Source: WHSW01 sp963777775
Lineage (GTDB): Bacteria; Actinomycetota; Thermoleophilia; Solirubrobacterales; 70-9
Reading direction: 5' to 3'
DNA: 64,000 bases
NCBI GenBank assembly: GCA_963777775.1
Contig: CAVZRL010000009.1
Span: forward strand, 806,001-870,000
This document shows positions 26,424 to 35,182 of the stretch, piece after piece (position 1 is the first letter of the stretch; the number at the start of each line of letters is the position of its first letter). The notes beneath the pieces were generated by a model, which was not told the origin of the DNA, searched no databases, and saw nothing but the letters and a program-made list of their open reading frames with translations. Made by a program: the position numbers and the translations under genes.

Positions 26424-27230
26424 CTATCCGCGGCGGGCGCGGAGCGAGTACATCAGCGGCAGGCGCGGCATGCCTTCGGGGCGGCGGTAGGTGCCGTCCG
26501 GGTCGGCGATGAGGCCGGGCCAGCGCCGAAACAGCGTGTGGTCTTGCTCGTGAAAGAGCTCGAGCTGCAGGCCGGCGCCGAGGATCGCCTCGATCACCTC
26601 GGAGATCGGGTGCGACCACTCGTGGGTGGCGTTGTTGGTGGTCTCGGCATCGAGGTCGGCGTAGGTGCCGCCGCCGTTGGAGATCCGGAGCCCGGCCGGA
26701 TCGTGGAAGTAGTCGAGTTCGATCGTCAGGTCGTCGTCGGCGAAGACATCGGTGAACGGATGGAACTCGGCCAGGTAGAGGAAGCCGTCATCGGCGAGCA
26801 GCGAGCTCACGACCTGCGCCCAGCGGCGAAGGTCCGGAAGCCAGTTGAGCGCCCCGCGCCCGGTGTAGACGATTTCGAACCGCTCGCCGTTGAGCGCCGC
26901 GACGGCGTCGTAGACGTCGGCCTCGACGAAGCGGGCATCGAGGCCGGTCTCGGCGGCGAGGTCGTTCGCCGCAGCCACCGCGGGGGCCGAGAAGTCGAGC
27001 CCGACGACCGAGGCGCCGCGACGCGCCCAGGACAGCGTGTCGAGGCCGAAGTGGCACTGCAGGTGCACGAGCCGCCTGCCGGTGACGTCGCCGACCTCGT
27101 CCAGCTCGAACGGGCACAGCCTCGAGCCTCCGGCCCTGAACGCGTCGACGTTGTAGAACTCGCTCGCGGTGTGGATCGGGACGCGCTCGTCCCACCAGCG
27201 GCGGTTGAGCTCGCGGTGGGCGTCGGCCAC
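26424..27230 (-). CDS. Class I SAM-dependent methyltransferase
   Basis: 268 residues. Motif I is LVHLQCHFGLDTLSWA, followed by VVGLDFSAPAVAAA (acidic SAM-ribose residue) and the post-I loop GRGALNWLPDLRRWA. The N-terminal NRRWWDERVPIHT is typical of this actinobacterial subgroup. The substrate is unknown. GTG 27230 follows the mrp stop directly (TGAGTG), so it is the second gene of an mrp operon. Confidence 0.85.
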   Translation of the reverse strand: MADAHRELNRRWWDERVPIHTASEFYNVDAFRAGGSRLCPFELDEVGDVTGRRLVHLQCHFGLDTLSWARRGASVVGLDFSAPAVAAANDLAAETGLDARFVEADVYDAVAALNGERFEIVYTGRGALNWLPDLRRWAQVVSSLLADDGFLYLAEFHPFTDVFADDDLTIELDYFHDPAGLRISNGGGTYADLDAETTNNATHEWSHPISEVIEAILGAGLQLELFHEQDHTLFRRWPGLIADPDGTYRRPEGMPRLPLMYSLRARRG

Positions 27231-28403
27231 TCAGCCCTGGACCTGGACGACCGGGAGCTCGGTGCCTCCGACCGGAGCCGGAGCGGGCGCGGCGGGCGAC
27301 TCGGCCTGCATCACGGGCAGCTCCTGGGGCGTCGCGGCGATGATTCCGCGCGCGGCGGCGCGGATCGCCTGCGAGGCGGGGTGGTCGGGCTGCTCGAGCA
27401 CCAGCGGGACCCCGGTGTCGGCGTGCACTCGCAGCTGCTCGGCCAACGGGACCTTGCCGAGCAGCGGCACGTCGAGCTCATCGGCGAGCAGCTGTCCGCC
27501 GCCCTCGCCGAAGATCGTGAAGCGCTGGCCGTCAGGGGTCGTGAAGCCGGACATGTTCTCGATCACGCCGAGCAGCTCGAGGTCGACCTTCGCCGCCATG
27601 TCGGCCGCCCGCCGGGCGACCGACTGGGCCGCCGGCTGCGGGGTGGTGACGACCACGACGCGCGCCTGCGGCAGGAGCTGGGCGAGGGTCATCGAGACGT
27701 CGCCGGTCCCGGGCGGAAGGTCGAGCAGCAGGTAGTCGACGTCCTCCCAGGCGACGTCCTCGAGAAACTGCTGGATCGCCTTGTGGAGCATCGGTCCGCG
27801 CCAGACCACGGCGGCGTTGCGCTCGAGGAAGAAGCCGATCGACATCACCTTGATCCCCGCCGGCCCGAGCGGCGGGATGATCTTGCGCTCGGCGTTGACG
27901 TCGGGTCGCTCGTCGACGCCGAGCATGCGCGGGATCGAGTACCCGTAGACGTCGCAGTCGAGAGCGCCGCTGCTGTGCCCCTCGGCCTGCAGCGCCGCGG
28001 CGAGGTTGGCGGTCATCGTCGACTTCCCGACCCCGCCCTTGCCGGAGGCGACGCAGATCACGTTCTTGACCTGGGCGAGCGCTCCCTCGGGCAGCCCTCC
28101 CGGCCGCCCGAGCGCCTGCTGGAGGCGGCCCTTCTCCTCGTCATTGAGCACGTCGAAGCCGACTCCGACCTCGGTCACCCCGTCGAGCGCGGCGACGTTG
28201 GTCGCCACGGCCTGCTGGAAGTGCGAGCGGATCGGGCAGCCGGGGGTGGTCAGCGAAACGACTACCTCGACCTTGCCGCTGTCGCGGACGTCAATCGAGC
28301 GCACCATGCCGAGGTCGACGATCGAGCGCCGAAGCTCGGGGTCGATCACGGCACGCAGCGCGTCGGTGACCTGCTCTGTGCTCGGAAGCGTCATCGGTTT
28401 CAT
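27231..28403 (-). CDS. mrp: Mrp/ApbC family Fe-S cluster carrier ATPase
   Basis: 390 residues. An N-terminal MIP18/DUF59 domain (about 6-85) is followed by a P-loop ATPase of the MinD/Mrp type with deviant Walker A SGKGGVGKST (120-129), switch LLLDLPPGTGDV and the INMS-like segment VIENMSGF. A Pro/Ala-rich tail follows residue 365. Such proteins load Fe-S clusters onto apo-targets. The usual CxxC is not evident at the C-terminal end. ATG 28403 is the longest start; ATG 28394 (MTLPSTEQV) lies 7 nt after a CAGAAT hexamer and may be the true leaderless start. Confidence 0.9.
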   Translation of the reverse strand: MKPMTLPSTEQVTDALRAVIDPELRRSIVDLGMVRSIDVRDSGKVEVVVSLTTPGCPIRSHFQQAVATNVAALDGVTEVGVGFDVLNDEEKGRLQQALGRPGGLPEGALAQVKNVICVASGKGGVGKSTMTANLAAALQAEGHSSGALDCDVYGYSIPRMLGVDERPDVNAERKIIPPLGPAGIKVMSIGFFLERNAAVVWRGPMLHKAIQQFLEDVAWEDVDYLLLDLPPGTGDVSMTLAQLLPQARVVVVTTPQPAAQSVARRAADMAAKVDLELLGVIENMSGFTTPDGQRFTIFGEGGGQLLADELDVPLLGKVPLAEQLRVHADTGVPLVLEQPDHPASQAIRAAARGIIAATPQELPVMQAESPAAPAPAPVGGTELPVVQVQG

Positions 28404-28438
28404 TCTGGCAGAGCGCCTCCGAGAGTCGCCTAAACAGC

Positions 28439-28465
28439 GATCGACCGGCGCAAGGCCGGTCGATC
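28439..28465 (-). terminator. Intrinsic-like hairpin upstream of mrp
   Basis: A perfect 11-bp inverted repeat GATCGACCGGC/GCCGGTCGATC with a 5-nt loop, followed on the minus strand by GCTGTTT. It lies between the basic-protein gene and mrp, so it most likely ends the former's transcript. Confidence 0.55.
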
Positions 28466-28554
28466 TGCGAGGAGAGGTTGCTGTCTGCCCGGCGGTTCTC
28501 CGCGAGCAGCTTCTCCGGGTGCCGACCTCTCGCGGCGCCCGGGCTAAGTGCCGG

Positions 28555-29028
28555 TCAGACCAGCTCGGAAACCCGGTCCTGGGCCTTCGAGAGAGCGTCC
28601 TCGGCCTTGCCGCGGTTCTGCTTCACGGCTCTCGTGACCTTGGTCCGGTTCTGCTTCACGGTCCGCTCGACCTCGCGCCGGCGGGCCTTCAGCTCACGCT
28701 CGACCCGGGTGCGGCTGGAGCGGACGCGCTGGGTGGCCTTGCGACGCGCCTGGCCGCCGCGGCGCTCGAACTTGTTGAGCTCCCGCGTGACCTGGGTGCG
28801 AAGGCTCTTCAGCTCCCGCTCGCGGCCCGTGGTGCTGGTCCACGGCTCGACCGCGTCGGTGACGCGCTCCCGGGCCAGCAGGGCGGCGCCGACGGGGACG
28901 TCAAGCACACGCTCAGCGCTCTGGCGAACGATCTGGACCGGCTGGGTGTCGGCCTGCGCGGTGCGGGTCGTGGTGGTCTTGGGCTTGCTCGTGCCCTTGT
29001 TGTTGGCGGCGGTGGTAGTCATCTTCAT
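28555..29028 (-). CDS. Basic, coiled-coil-like protein with Thr/Lys-rich N-terminus
   Basis: 157 residues (155 from ATG 29022) that I do not recognise. The N-terminal 25 residues are Thr/Lys/Asn-rich and low complexity; residues about 75-150 are an Arg/Lys/Glu-rich predicted helix with repeated pieces such as VKQNRTKVTRAVKQNR. There is no signal peptide or membrane segment. The high positive charge suggests nucleic-acid or polymer binding, but that is inference. AAGGGG is well spaced from the second ATG (29022). A stress-sigma-like promoter lies at 29092-29115 and a hairpin follows the gene. Confidence 0.7.
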   Translation of the reverse strand: MKMTTTAANNKGTSKPKTTTTRTAQADTQPVQIVRQSAERVLDVPVGAALLARERVTDAVEPWTSTTGRERELKSLRTQVTRELNKFERRGGQARRKATQRVRSSRTRVERELKARRREVERTVKQNRTKVTRAVKQNRGKAEDALSKAQDRVSELV

Positions 29029-29091
29029 GCCCCTTGGGTTTCGTTTTCTATCTCTAACTTCCTTACTACTAAGCATGTTCAGCGTAGCAAA

Positions 29092-29115
29092 GTACCCGAA
29101 CAGGTGTTTGTAACC
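29092..29115 (-). promoter_or_regulatory. Candidate stress-sigma (SigB/SigF-type) promoter
   Basis: On the minus strand GGTT (29115-29112), 14 bases, then GGGTAC (29097-29092) matches the actinobacterial SigB/SigF pattern GNNT-N14-16-GGGTAY. The transcript would start near 29085 and leave an AT-rich leader of about 57 nt. An alternative housekeeping -10 TACGCT lies at 29081-29086. Confidence 0.45.
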
Positions 29116-29131
29116 CCGCCCGCGGCGGTGG

Positions 29132-30235
29132 TTACGCGGGCTGTGCTGGCGGCTCTTTGACGCGCTCGAGCCAGGACCGCGGCCGATCGAGCTCGGCCAG
29201 CGTCGGCAGGCCCTCCGGCGAGCGCCAGACGAGGCGCAGGGCCTCAGCGCCACCGAGCTCGGTGACGCCGTCGCAGAACGTCTTGCCGAGCGCGTACTGG
29301 CGAAGCTTGAGGTCGAAGCCGAGCAACCGGCCGATCAGCTCGCCGAGGCCGCTGCGACCGGCGCGCCGGCGCTCGAGGCGCCGCCGCAGCTCGGCGAGCC
29401 CGGGACGCTCAGGAGCGGCGGCGTCCATGACGTGCTCGGCGTGACCCTCGATCACCGACATTGTCGCCTGCAGGCGGTCGAAGGTGACGCGCTGGGCCGG
29501 GTCTGCAAGCGCATGGGCGAGCTCGCCGCGCAAGAGGGCGCGAACCAGCTCGCGGGGGTCCCGGATCACGCGGCGCACGAGCTCGCCGAGACGATCCGGG
29601 CCAAGTCCGGCGCTCGCGGACTCGATCAGCTCGCCGGCCAACCCGCGGACGTGCCCGGCGAGCCAACGAACGCGCTCGAACTGGATTACGTGCGTGGTCT
29701 CGTGAAGCGCGATCCAGCTCAGGAACAGCTCGCGGTCGGCCGCCAGCGACCGCCGCGCCGAGTCGAGGTTGGCGCCGACGAACAGCAGCCGAGCCGGGCG
29801 CTCGTGGTCGAACAGCGCCACGTCGTACTGTCCCAGCACCCGACGGCCCGCGTAGCCGACCGCGGCCCCCGCCTCGGCCCCGACAGTGGCGCCGAGCACT
29901 CGCCGGGCGACCGGAGCGAGCGGACCCGCGCCCGCCAGCTCGCCCGCCAGCCGTTGCTCGATCGGCTCTGCCGCCTCGGCCAGGCTGTCGAGCGCGACCC
30001 GAGCCCAGTCGCGACGGTCGAGCAGCTCGGCTGCGGGTGGTTCGGCAACCTCGCCCAGGCCGGCGTAATCGGCCGCGAGGCCGATCGCCACCTCGCAGGC
30101 CGCGGCGACCTCGCCCGCGCGATAGTCGTCGGATTGGGCGGCCGCTGGGCGCCCGACCGGGCCGACGCCGCCGATCACCGCCGCGGCGGTCCTCTCGGCG
30201 AGCCCCCAGTCGACGAGCCCGGCCGCGGCGCTCAA
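29132..30235 (-). CDS. Zinc-dependent metalloprotease (TIGR03624-like hydrolase)
   Basis: 367 residues of the actinobacterial putative hydrolase family sometimes linked with coenzyme F420 loci. The metal motif HETTH lies near 178-182 within LSWIALHETTHVIQF, and a downstream glutamate-bearing helix IEGHAEHVMD fits the third ligand. No signal peptide is seen, so it is cytosolic. TTG 30235 overlaps the stop of the inositol-phosphatase gene (TTGA); the longer frame would run into that gene. Confidence 0.82.
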   Translation of the reverse strand: MSAAAGLVDWGLAERTAAAVIGGVGPVGRPAAAQSDDYRAGEVAAACEVAIGLAADYAGLGEVAEPPAAELLDRRDWARVALDSLAEAAEPIEQRLAGELAGAGPLAPVARRVLGATVGAEAGAAVGYAGRRVLGQYDVALFDHERPARLLFVGANLDSARRSLAADRELFLSWIALHETTHVIQFERVRWLAGHVRGLAGELIESASAGLGPDRLGELVRRVIRDPRELVRALLRGELAHALADPAQRVTFDRLQATMSVIEGHAEHVMDAAAPERPGLAELRRRLERRRAGRSGLGELIGRLLGFDLKLRQYALGKTFCDGVTELGGAEALRLVWRSPEGLPTLAELDRPRSWLERVKEPPAQPA

Positions 30236-31089
30236 TCCGGCTCCACGGGGCTGGCGCGCTGGATCTCGAGCAGCGTCCCAAGCATCTCCTCGTCGAGCCC
30301 GGCGATGATGTCGTAGCGCGCGTCCAGCCCGAGCTCCGCCTGCTCGAGCGCCAGGCTGCCGAACTTCAGGCACGCCCCGGCCTCGCGGGCAATCAGCTGG
30401 GCGGCGGCGACGTCGACCGAGCGCGCGGTGCGCCCGCTCAACATTCCATCGAAGCGCCCGGCGCCGACGTAACAGATCGTCAAGGCGAGCGAGCCGATCC
30501 CGCGGACCCGGAATGCCTTTCCGGCCAGCCCCTCGATCAGTGGCAGGATCCGCTGCGGCTTGGTCCCCTCGAGCCCGATCAGCTCGAGCCCGTAGCCAGG
30601 CCCGCGCGCGTGCAGCTCGGCGCCGTCGAGCTTGGCGCCTCGATGGCGCTCGGCGGTGAATTCCTCTCCGGCCCCGAAATCGAACACGTAGGCGAGCTCC
30701 ACGTCGGCCATCGAGGGCCCGGAGGAGACGGCGAGGCTGAGCGCGAACGAGGGCAGGGTCCGGCGCGCGTTCAGCGAGCCGTCGATCGGATCGATCACCA
30801 CCCGGGTCGCGGATCCGCCGTCGCCGAAGCCGACCTCCCCCCGCTCCTCGGAGATCGCCGTGAACGCGGCGCCGCTTGCGTGCAGGGCGTCGAGCTCGGC
30901 GAAGACGATCTCCTCCGCCGCGCGATCGATCACCAGGCTGCGGTCGCCGCCCTCGCCAACCCCGTCGTACTCGGTCCGCGCCGCGATCCCGGCCGTGTTG
31001 GCGTAGAGCCGGCGCTGTGCCGCGACCATGCGCCGGCAGGCGGCGAACCAGTCGGCCGCGGCCGGGGGCTGGTGGTCCGGTTCGACCAT
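30232..31089 (-). CDS. Inositol monophosphatase family protein
   Basis: 285 residues of the Mg-dependent phosphatase family. Metal residues are visible in FTAISEERGE and VVIDPIDGSLNARR, and the C-terminal SVDVAAAQLIAREAGA replaces the usual WDxAAG. Substrate unknown (inositol-phosphate, fructose-bisphosphate or PAP-like). An ATG at 31101 gives four more residues, but it lies inside the -10 hexamer TAGCAT. ATG 31089 (MVEPDHQPP) is 10 nt after that hexamer and is preferred. Divergent from the helicase-nuclease; the metalloprotease follows in a TTGA overlap. Confidence 0.82.
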   Translation of the reverse strand: MVEPDHQPPAAADWFAACRRMVAAQRRLYANTAGIAARTEYDGVGEGGDRSLVIDRAAEEIVFAELDALHASGAAFTAISEERGEVGFGDGGSATRVVIDPIDGSLNARRTLPSFALSLAVSSGPSMADVELAYVFDFGAGEEFTAERHRGAKLDGAELHARGPGYGLELIGLEGTKPQRILPLIEGLAGKAFRVRGIGSLALTICYVGAGRFDGMLSGRTARSVDVAAAQLIAREAGACLKFGSLALEQAELGLDARYDIIAGLDEEMLGTLLEIQRASPVEPD

Positions 31090-31099
31090 CGGACCGGCC

Positions 31100-31109
31100 A
31101 TGCTAGACA
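31100..31109. promoter_or_regulatory. Shared divergent -10 element (inositol phosphatase / helicase-nuclease)
   Basis: ATGCTAGACA: the minus-strand -10 TAGCAT (31105-31100) and the plus-strand TAGACA (31104-31109) overlap by the central TA. Start codons lie at 31089 (minus) and 31119 (plus), so both mRNAs should be almost leaderless. Confidence 0.5.
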
Positions 31110-31118
31110 GTTGCCAGC

Positions 31119-34100
31119 GTGTCCCTGAACGGCCACAAGCCGAGCTCCGGACAGCTTCGGGTAGTCGCTCACTCGGGCGGGCCGCTGCTCGTCACCGGCC
31201 CCGCCGGTTCCGGCCGCTCGGAGGCGCTCGCGCTGCGCCTCGAGGCGCTGGTCAGCGGTGGTGTGCGACCCGAGGCGGTCTTGGTCCTGACCCGCTCGCG
31301 ATCCGCCCGGGCGGCGCTTCGCGACCGCGCCGAGGCGCTGCTCGACCGTCCGCACGAGGAGCTCTGGATCCACACCTACGCCGAGGCGGCCGAGCGGCTG
31401 CTGCGCGAGTTCTCGACCGAGGCCGGCCTCGACCCCTTCTTCACCATCGTCGGCGCCGCCGACCGGCTGGCGATCCTGCTCGACCGGCTCGATGAGCTGC
31501 CCCTGCGCCGGCATGAGATCCGCGGTAACCCGGCCGGGCTGCTCGCCCGCCTGCTGCGCCGCGTGGACCTGCTCAAGGCGGAGGCGGTGTCGCCGGCGGC
31601 CCTGCGGGAGTGGGCGGTGGCCGGGGAGCGCGCGGCCGCTACTGCCGGCGAACGGGAGCGCGCGGAGCGCGAGATCGAGTTCGCCGAGCTCTACGCCCGC
31701 CACGATCGGATCCTGCGCGAGGCAGGGAGCCTCGATCACGGCGACCTCGTACTCGAGCTGGGCAAGTTGCTCGCTGACCGGGCCGATGTCGCGGAGTCGG
31801 TTGGCGCACGCTTCCAGCACCTGCTCGCCGACGAGCTCGAGGACGCCGGCGTCGCGCATCGGGGAATCCTCGACCGGATCACGATCGCGGGCGACCTCGT
31901 CTGCGCCGGCGACCCGGGGCAGGCGACCCGCCGCTTTCGCGGCGCCGGCGAGGCGGGCCTGGCGGCGTTCCGCGCCGCCCACCCGCGACTGGTCGAGATC
32001 GAGCTCGGGCCGGCGCTGCGTGAGCCGAAGGCGCTTCGCTTCTGGCGCTGCGAGAACGATCGCGCCCAAGCGCAAGCGGTGGCGCGAGAGATCGAGCATC
32101 TGCTCGCCGGCGGCGAAGTGCGGCCCGAGGAGATCTGCGTCGTCGCCGGCTCGGGTTGGCGCGAGGGCCGGCTGATCGCCGCCGCGTTCGAGGAGCGCAG
32201 CGTCCCCTACCGGTTCGCCGGCGACGCCGCCTTCTTCGGCCGCCCGGAGGTGCGGGACGCGCTCGCCTGGCTGCGGATGCTCGCCGACCCATCCGACGCG
32301 GCCGCGGTCGTCAGGGCCCTGACCCGCCCGCCGGTCGACCTGCGCTCCGTCGACCTGGCGAAGGTGACGACGATCGCTCGCCGTCGCAAGCTCGACATGG
32401 TCTCGGCGCTGGAGGCGGCGCTCGAGAGCCCGCAGCTGCCGCCCGAGGCGCGGGACCGGATCAAGGGATTCCTGAGCCTCTACCAGGCGGCCTCGAAGGC
32501 GCTCGAGCAGGTGCGCGCCGACGTCTTCGTCCGCCGCCTGATCGAGCGCGTCGGCCTGCGCCGCCAGCGGCTGTTCGCGGCCAGCCCGGAGACGGCGGAG
32601 CGACTGGTCAACCTCTCGCGGCTCGCCGAGCTGGCTGCGGACTGGTCACGGCGCGAGCCACGCGGCTCGGCGCGCGACTTCGTCCGCCACATCGCCGCCG
32701 TCGCCGACGCGGGCGAGCTCGGCGAGCAGGACTGCGAGCGCGCGGCGCCGGGCGCCGTGCTGCTCGCCGAGCCCGAGCAGGTCAAGGGGCTGGAGTTCGA
32801 CCACGTCTTCCTGCTCGGGTTGCGAAGCGGCGCGGTCCCGGCGCGCCCATGGGAGGACGAGTGGATCCCCGAGTCGCTGCTCGCCGAGCCGATGCCCGAG
32901 CCGGGAGAGGAGCTGACCGCAACCCGGCGATTGATGCTCGCCCACGTCGCGATGACCCGGGCCCGCCGCACCCTCGTCCTCTCCTGGCCCGGCCGCGACG
33001 AGGAGGGCGGCTCAGCGCCGTCGCGGATCTACCGCGCCGCGATCGAGCGCTTCGAAGGCGAAGAGGAGGTTCACGAGGAGGAGTTGTTCGGCCCCGCCGA
33101 GGGGCTTCACTCGACCTACCGGGCGCTGCGCGACGAGGTCCTCGAGGCGTCGTGGCGCGCCGGCTCAGCGCTCTCGGAGATGCGGCTCGACACCGCTGCC
33201 GACGTCGACTCCGCGGTCGCCCGCTACCTCGAGCTGGTCAAGCTCGCGGCCCTGATCCAGCGGCCCGGCGCCGAGCAGGCGCCGGAGGCGATCGCGGCGA
33301 TCAACGAGCTCCTCGGGAGGGTCGCATCGCCCGGCCAGATGATCGAGCTCGAGGCCTCTTCGCTCGACCGCTACCTGCTCGGCGAGGAGCGCGAGCGAAC
33401 CGCCCGCCGCGAGCAGGTGGCCGCGCGTCGCGAGCCGTCACTGGAGCAGTTCCTGCCCCGGCGCAAGGGCGGCCTCGGCCTCTCGGCCTCCGACATCGAC
33501 CTCTACCGCACGTGTCCACTCAAGTACAAGTTCGCGCGCGTCTTCGCGATCCCGCAGGAGCCGACGATCAACCAGCGCTTCGGGATCCTGATCCACCAGG
33601 TGCTGGAGCGGTTCCACGCCGAGGAGATGCGCGCCGCGGCCGGCGGGGACGAGCCCCTGGCGGCCGCCCCGGGCAGCATCGACCGCCTGCTCGGCCTCTT
33701 CGAAGCCGGCTGGCGCCGACAGGGATTCGGCGCCTCGGACGACGAGCTTCAGTACAGGGACCGAGCGGTCGCCGCACTCGCCCGCTACCAGGAGCGCCAC
33801 TCCCACTCTCAGTCCGAGCCGGTCTGGCTCGAGCGCAGCTTCGCCTTCTCGATCGGCCCGCACCAGCTGCGCGGCCGCGTCGACCGCGTCGACCGCCTCC
33901 CGGACGGCGGCTACGAGCTGATCGACTACAAGACCGGCGACCCCGGCTCGGGTCCGAAGCTGAGCGGCGACGTCCAGATCGCCCTATACCGGCTCGGCGC
34001 CCGCGAGGCCTGGGAGATCGACGCGGGGTCGGGCAGCTACTGGTACGTGCTCGCCGACGAGCGGGTCGAGGTACCGGCCGAGCCGGACGACCCCGAGCGG

Positions 34101-34223
34101 GTCGAACGCACGGTGCTCGAGGTCGCCGGGGGGATCACCGGCCAGGATTTCGAGCCACGCCCCTCGTACGAGATCTGCTCCTGGTGCGACTACCGGCTGA
34201 TCTGCCCGGCGTCGGAGGCGTGA
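31119..34223 (+). CDS. UvrD-family helicase fused to PD-(D/E)XK nuclease (AdnA/AddB-like)
   Basis: 1034 residues. Helicase motifs: I TGPAGSGRS (26-34), II LLADELEDAG, III-like GDPGQATRRFRGAG, V VKGLEFDHVFLLGL, VI HVAMTRARR. The C-terminal nuclease has the DIDLYRTCPLKYKF cysteine, the catalytic GRVDRVD...YELIDYKTG core, and CSWCDYRLIC, which together supply four cysteines for a 4Fe-4S cluster as in AddB/AdnAB. Motif I has Arg33 where lysine is expected, so ATPase activity is doubtful. Family role: resection of double-strand breaks. No partner subunit lies next to it. GTG 31119 is 9 nt after TAGACA. Confidence 0.9.
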   Translation: MSLNGHKPSSGQLRVVAHSGGPLLVTGPAGSGRSEALALRLEALVSGGVRPEAVLVLTRSRSARAALRDRAEALLDRPHEELWIHTYAEAAERLLREFSTEAGLDPFFTIVGAADRLAILLDRLDELPLRRHEIRGNPAGLLARLLRRVDLLKAEAVSPAALREWAVAGERAAATAGERERAEREIEFAELYARHDRILREAGSLDHGDLVLELGKLLADRADVAESVGARFQHLLADELEDAGVAHRGILDRITIAGDLVCAGDPGQATRRFRGAGEAGLAAFRAAHPRLVEIELGPALREPKALRFWRCENDRAQAQAVAREIEHLLAGGEVRPEEICVVAGSGWREGRLIAAAFEERSVPYRFAGDAAFFGRPEVRDALAWLRMLADPSDAAAVVRALTRPPVDLRSVDLAKVTTIARRRKLDMVSALEAALESPQLPPEARDRIKGFLSLYQAASKALEQVRADVFVRRLIERVGLRRQRLFAASPETAERLVNLSRLAELAADWSRREPRGSARDFVRHIAAVADAGELGEQDCERAAPGAVLLAEPEQVKGLEFDHVFLLGLRSGAVPARPWEDEWIPESLLAEPMPEPGEELTATRRLMLAHVAMTRARRTLVLSWPGRDEEGGSAPSRIYRAAIERFEGEEEVHEEELFGPAEGLHSTYRALRDEVLEASWRAGSALSEMRLDTAADVDSAVARYLELVKLAALIQRPGAEQAPEAIAAINELLGRVASPGQMIELEASSLDRYLLGEERERTARREQVAARREPSLEQFLPRRKGGLGLSASDIDLYRTCPLKYKFARVFAIPQEPTINQRFGILIHQVLERFHAEEMRAAAGGDEPLAAAPGSIDRLLGLFEAGWRRQGFGASDDELQYRDRAVAALARYQERHSHSQSEPVWLERSFAFSIGPHQLRGRVDRVDRLPDGGYELIDYKTGDPGSGPKLSGDVQIALYRLGAREAWEIDAGSGSYWYVLADERVEVPAEPDDPERVERTVLEVAGGITGQDFEPRPSYEICSWCDYRLICPASEA

Positions 34224-34232
34224 GCCCGGCAG

Positions 34233-35117
34233 CTACTGCGCCCCAGGCTCCTCGGGATCGGTGCGCTGGCGCAGGAAGCGCTGGAAGTCGCGCGCGATCG
34301 CGTCGCCCGAGGGCATCTCGCCGGTGTCGATCTCGACGTCCTCGGACTGCTCGGACTCGAGCCGGCGGACCAGCTCCTCGATCTCGGGATTCGACGAGAC
34401 GGCGCGGTCCACCTGAGTCTCGAACCGCTCCATCGCCTCCTCGAGCTCGGAGGCCTCGATCGCGACCCCGGTGAACGCCTCGAGCCGACGCAGCAGGGCC
34501 AGCGCCGCCTTCGGGTTCGGGACGGCGGCGACGTAGTGGGGCACGGCCGCCCAGAGGCTGGCCGACGTGAACCCGCGGCGCCGGCAGGCGTCGTGGATGA
34601 TCCCGACGATCCCGGTCGGGCCCTCATAGTTCGAGCGGCTCAGCCCGAGGCTCTCGACCAGCTCGGGATCCGAGGCGAGGCCGGTGATCGGGACCGGGTG
34701 GCTGTGGGGGACGTCAGCGAGTAGGGCGCCGAGCGTGACAACCAGCTCGACCTCGAGCCGCTCAGCGACCTCGAGCACTGCCTCGGCGAAGGTCCGCCAG
34801 CGAGTGTTCGGCTCGATCCCCGAGATCAGCACCAGGTCGCACTCGGCGCTCGGCGCGGGAGCGGCGAGGACGGCGTTCTCGGGCCAGTCGACCTCGCGGG
34901 TCTGTCCGTCCGTGAGCCGGATCGTCGGCCGGGTGACCTGGAAGTCGTAGAACTCCTCGGGATCGAGCTCGGCGATCGGCTCCGCGTCGAGCGAGCCGGC
35001 GATCGCATCGAGCGCGGTCGTGGCCGCCCCGGCGGCGTCGTTCCAGCCCGCGAAGGCGGCGACCAGGATCGGCGAGCGCAGCGGCGGCGGGTCGCCGTCC
35101 CACTTCAGTGGCTCCAC
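34233..35117 (-). CDS. PAC2 family (proteasome-assembly-chaperone-like) protein
   Basis: 294 residues of the PAC2 family, common in actinobacteria and archaea; a proteasome-related role is suggested only by the name-giving homologues. Seen: LVAAFAGWNDAAGAATTALD, the YDFQVTRPTIRL strand, LISGIEPNTRWRTFAE and SLWAAVPHYVAAVPNPKAAL. GTG 35117 lies 7 nt after TAGTCT (35125-35130 on the other strand), so it is probably leaderless. It is convergent with the helicase-nuclease. Confidence 0.87.
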   Translation of the reverse strand: MEPLKWDGDPPPLRSPILVAAFAGWNDAAGAATTALDAIAGSLDAEPIAELDPEEFYDFQVTRPTIRLTDGQTREVDWPENAVLAAPAPSAECDLVLISGIEPNTRWRTFAEAVLEVAERLEVELVVTLGALLADVPHSHPVPITGLASDPELVESLGLSRSNYEGPTGIVGIIHDACRRRGFTSASLWAAVPHYVAAVPNPKAALALLRRLEAFTGVAIEASELEEAMERFETQVDRAVSSNPEIEELVRRLESEQSEDVEIDTGEMPSGDAIARDFQRFLRQRTDPEEPGAQ

Positions 35118-35182
35118 AGGGTCGAGACTACAACCCGCCAGGCGGCCTTCGCGGGCCGATCCGGTCCGACCGCCCGGTCAAG

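Noticed and set aside
25854..28433. Long plus-strand open frame (859 codons) opposite mrp and the methyltransferase
   Set aside because: Covers fdxA in another frame and three well-identified genes on the other strand; no recognisable protein.
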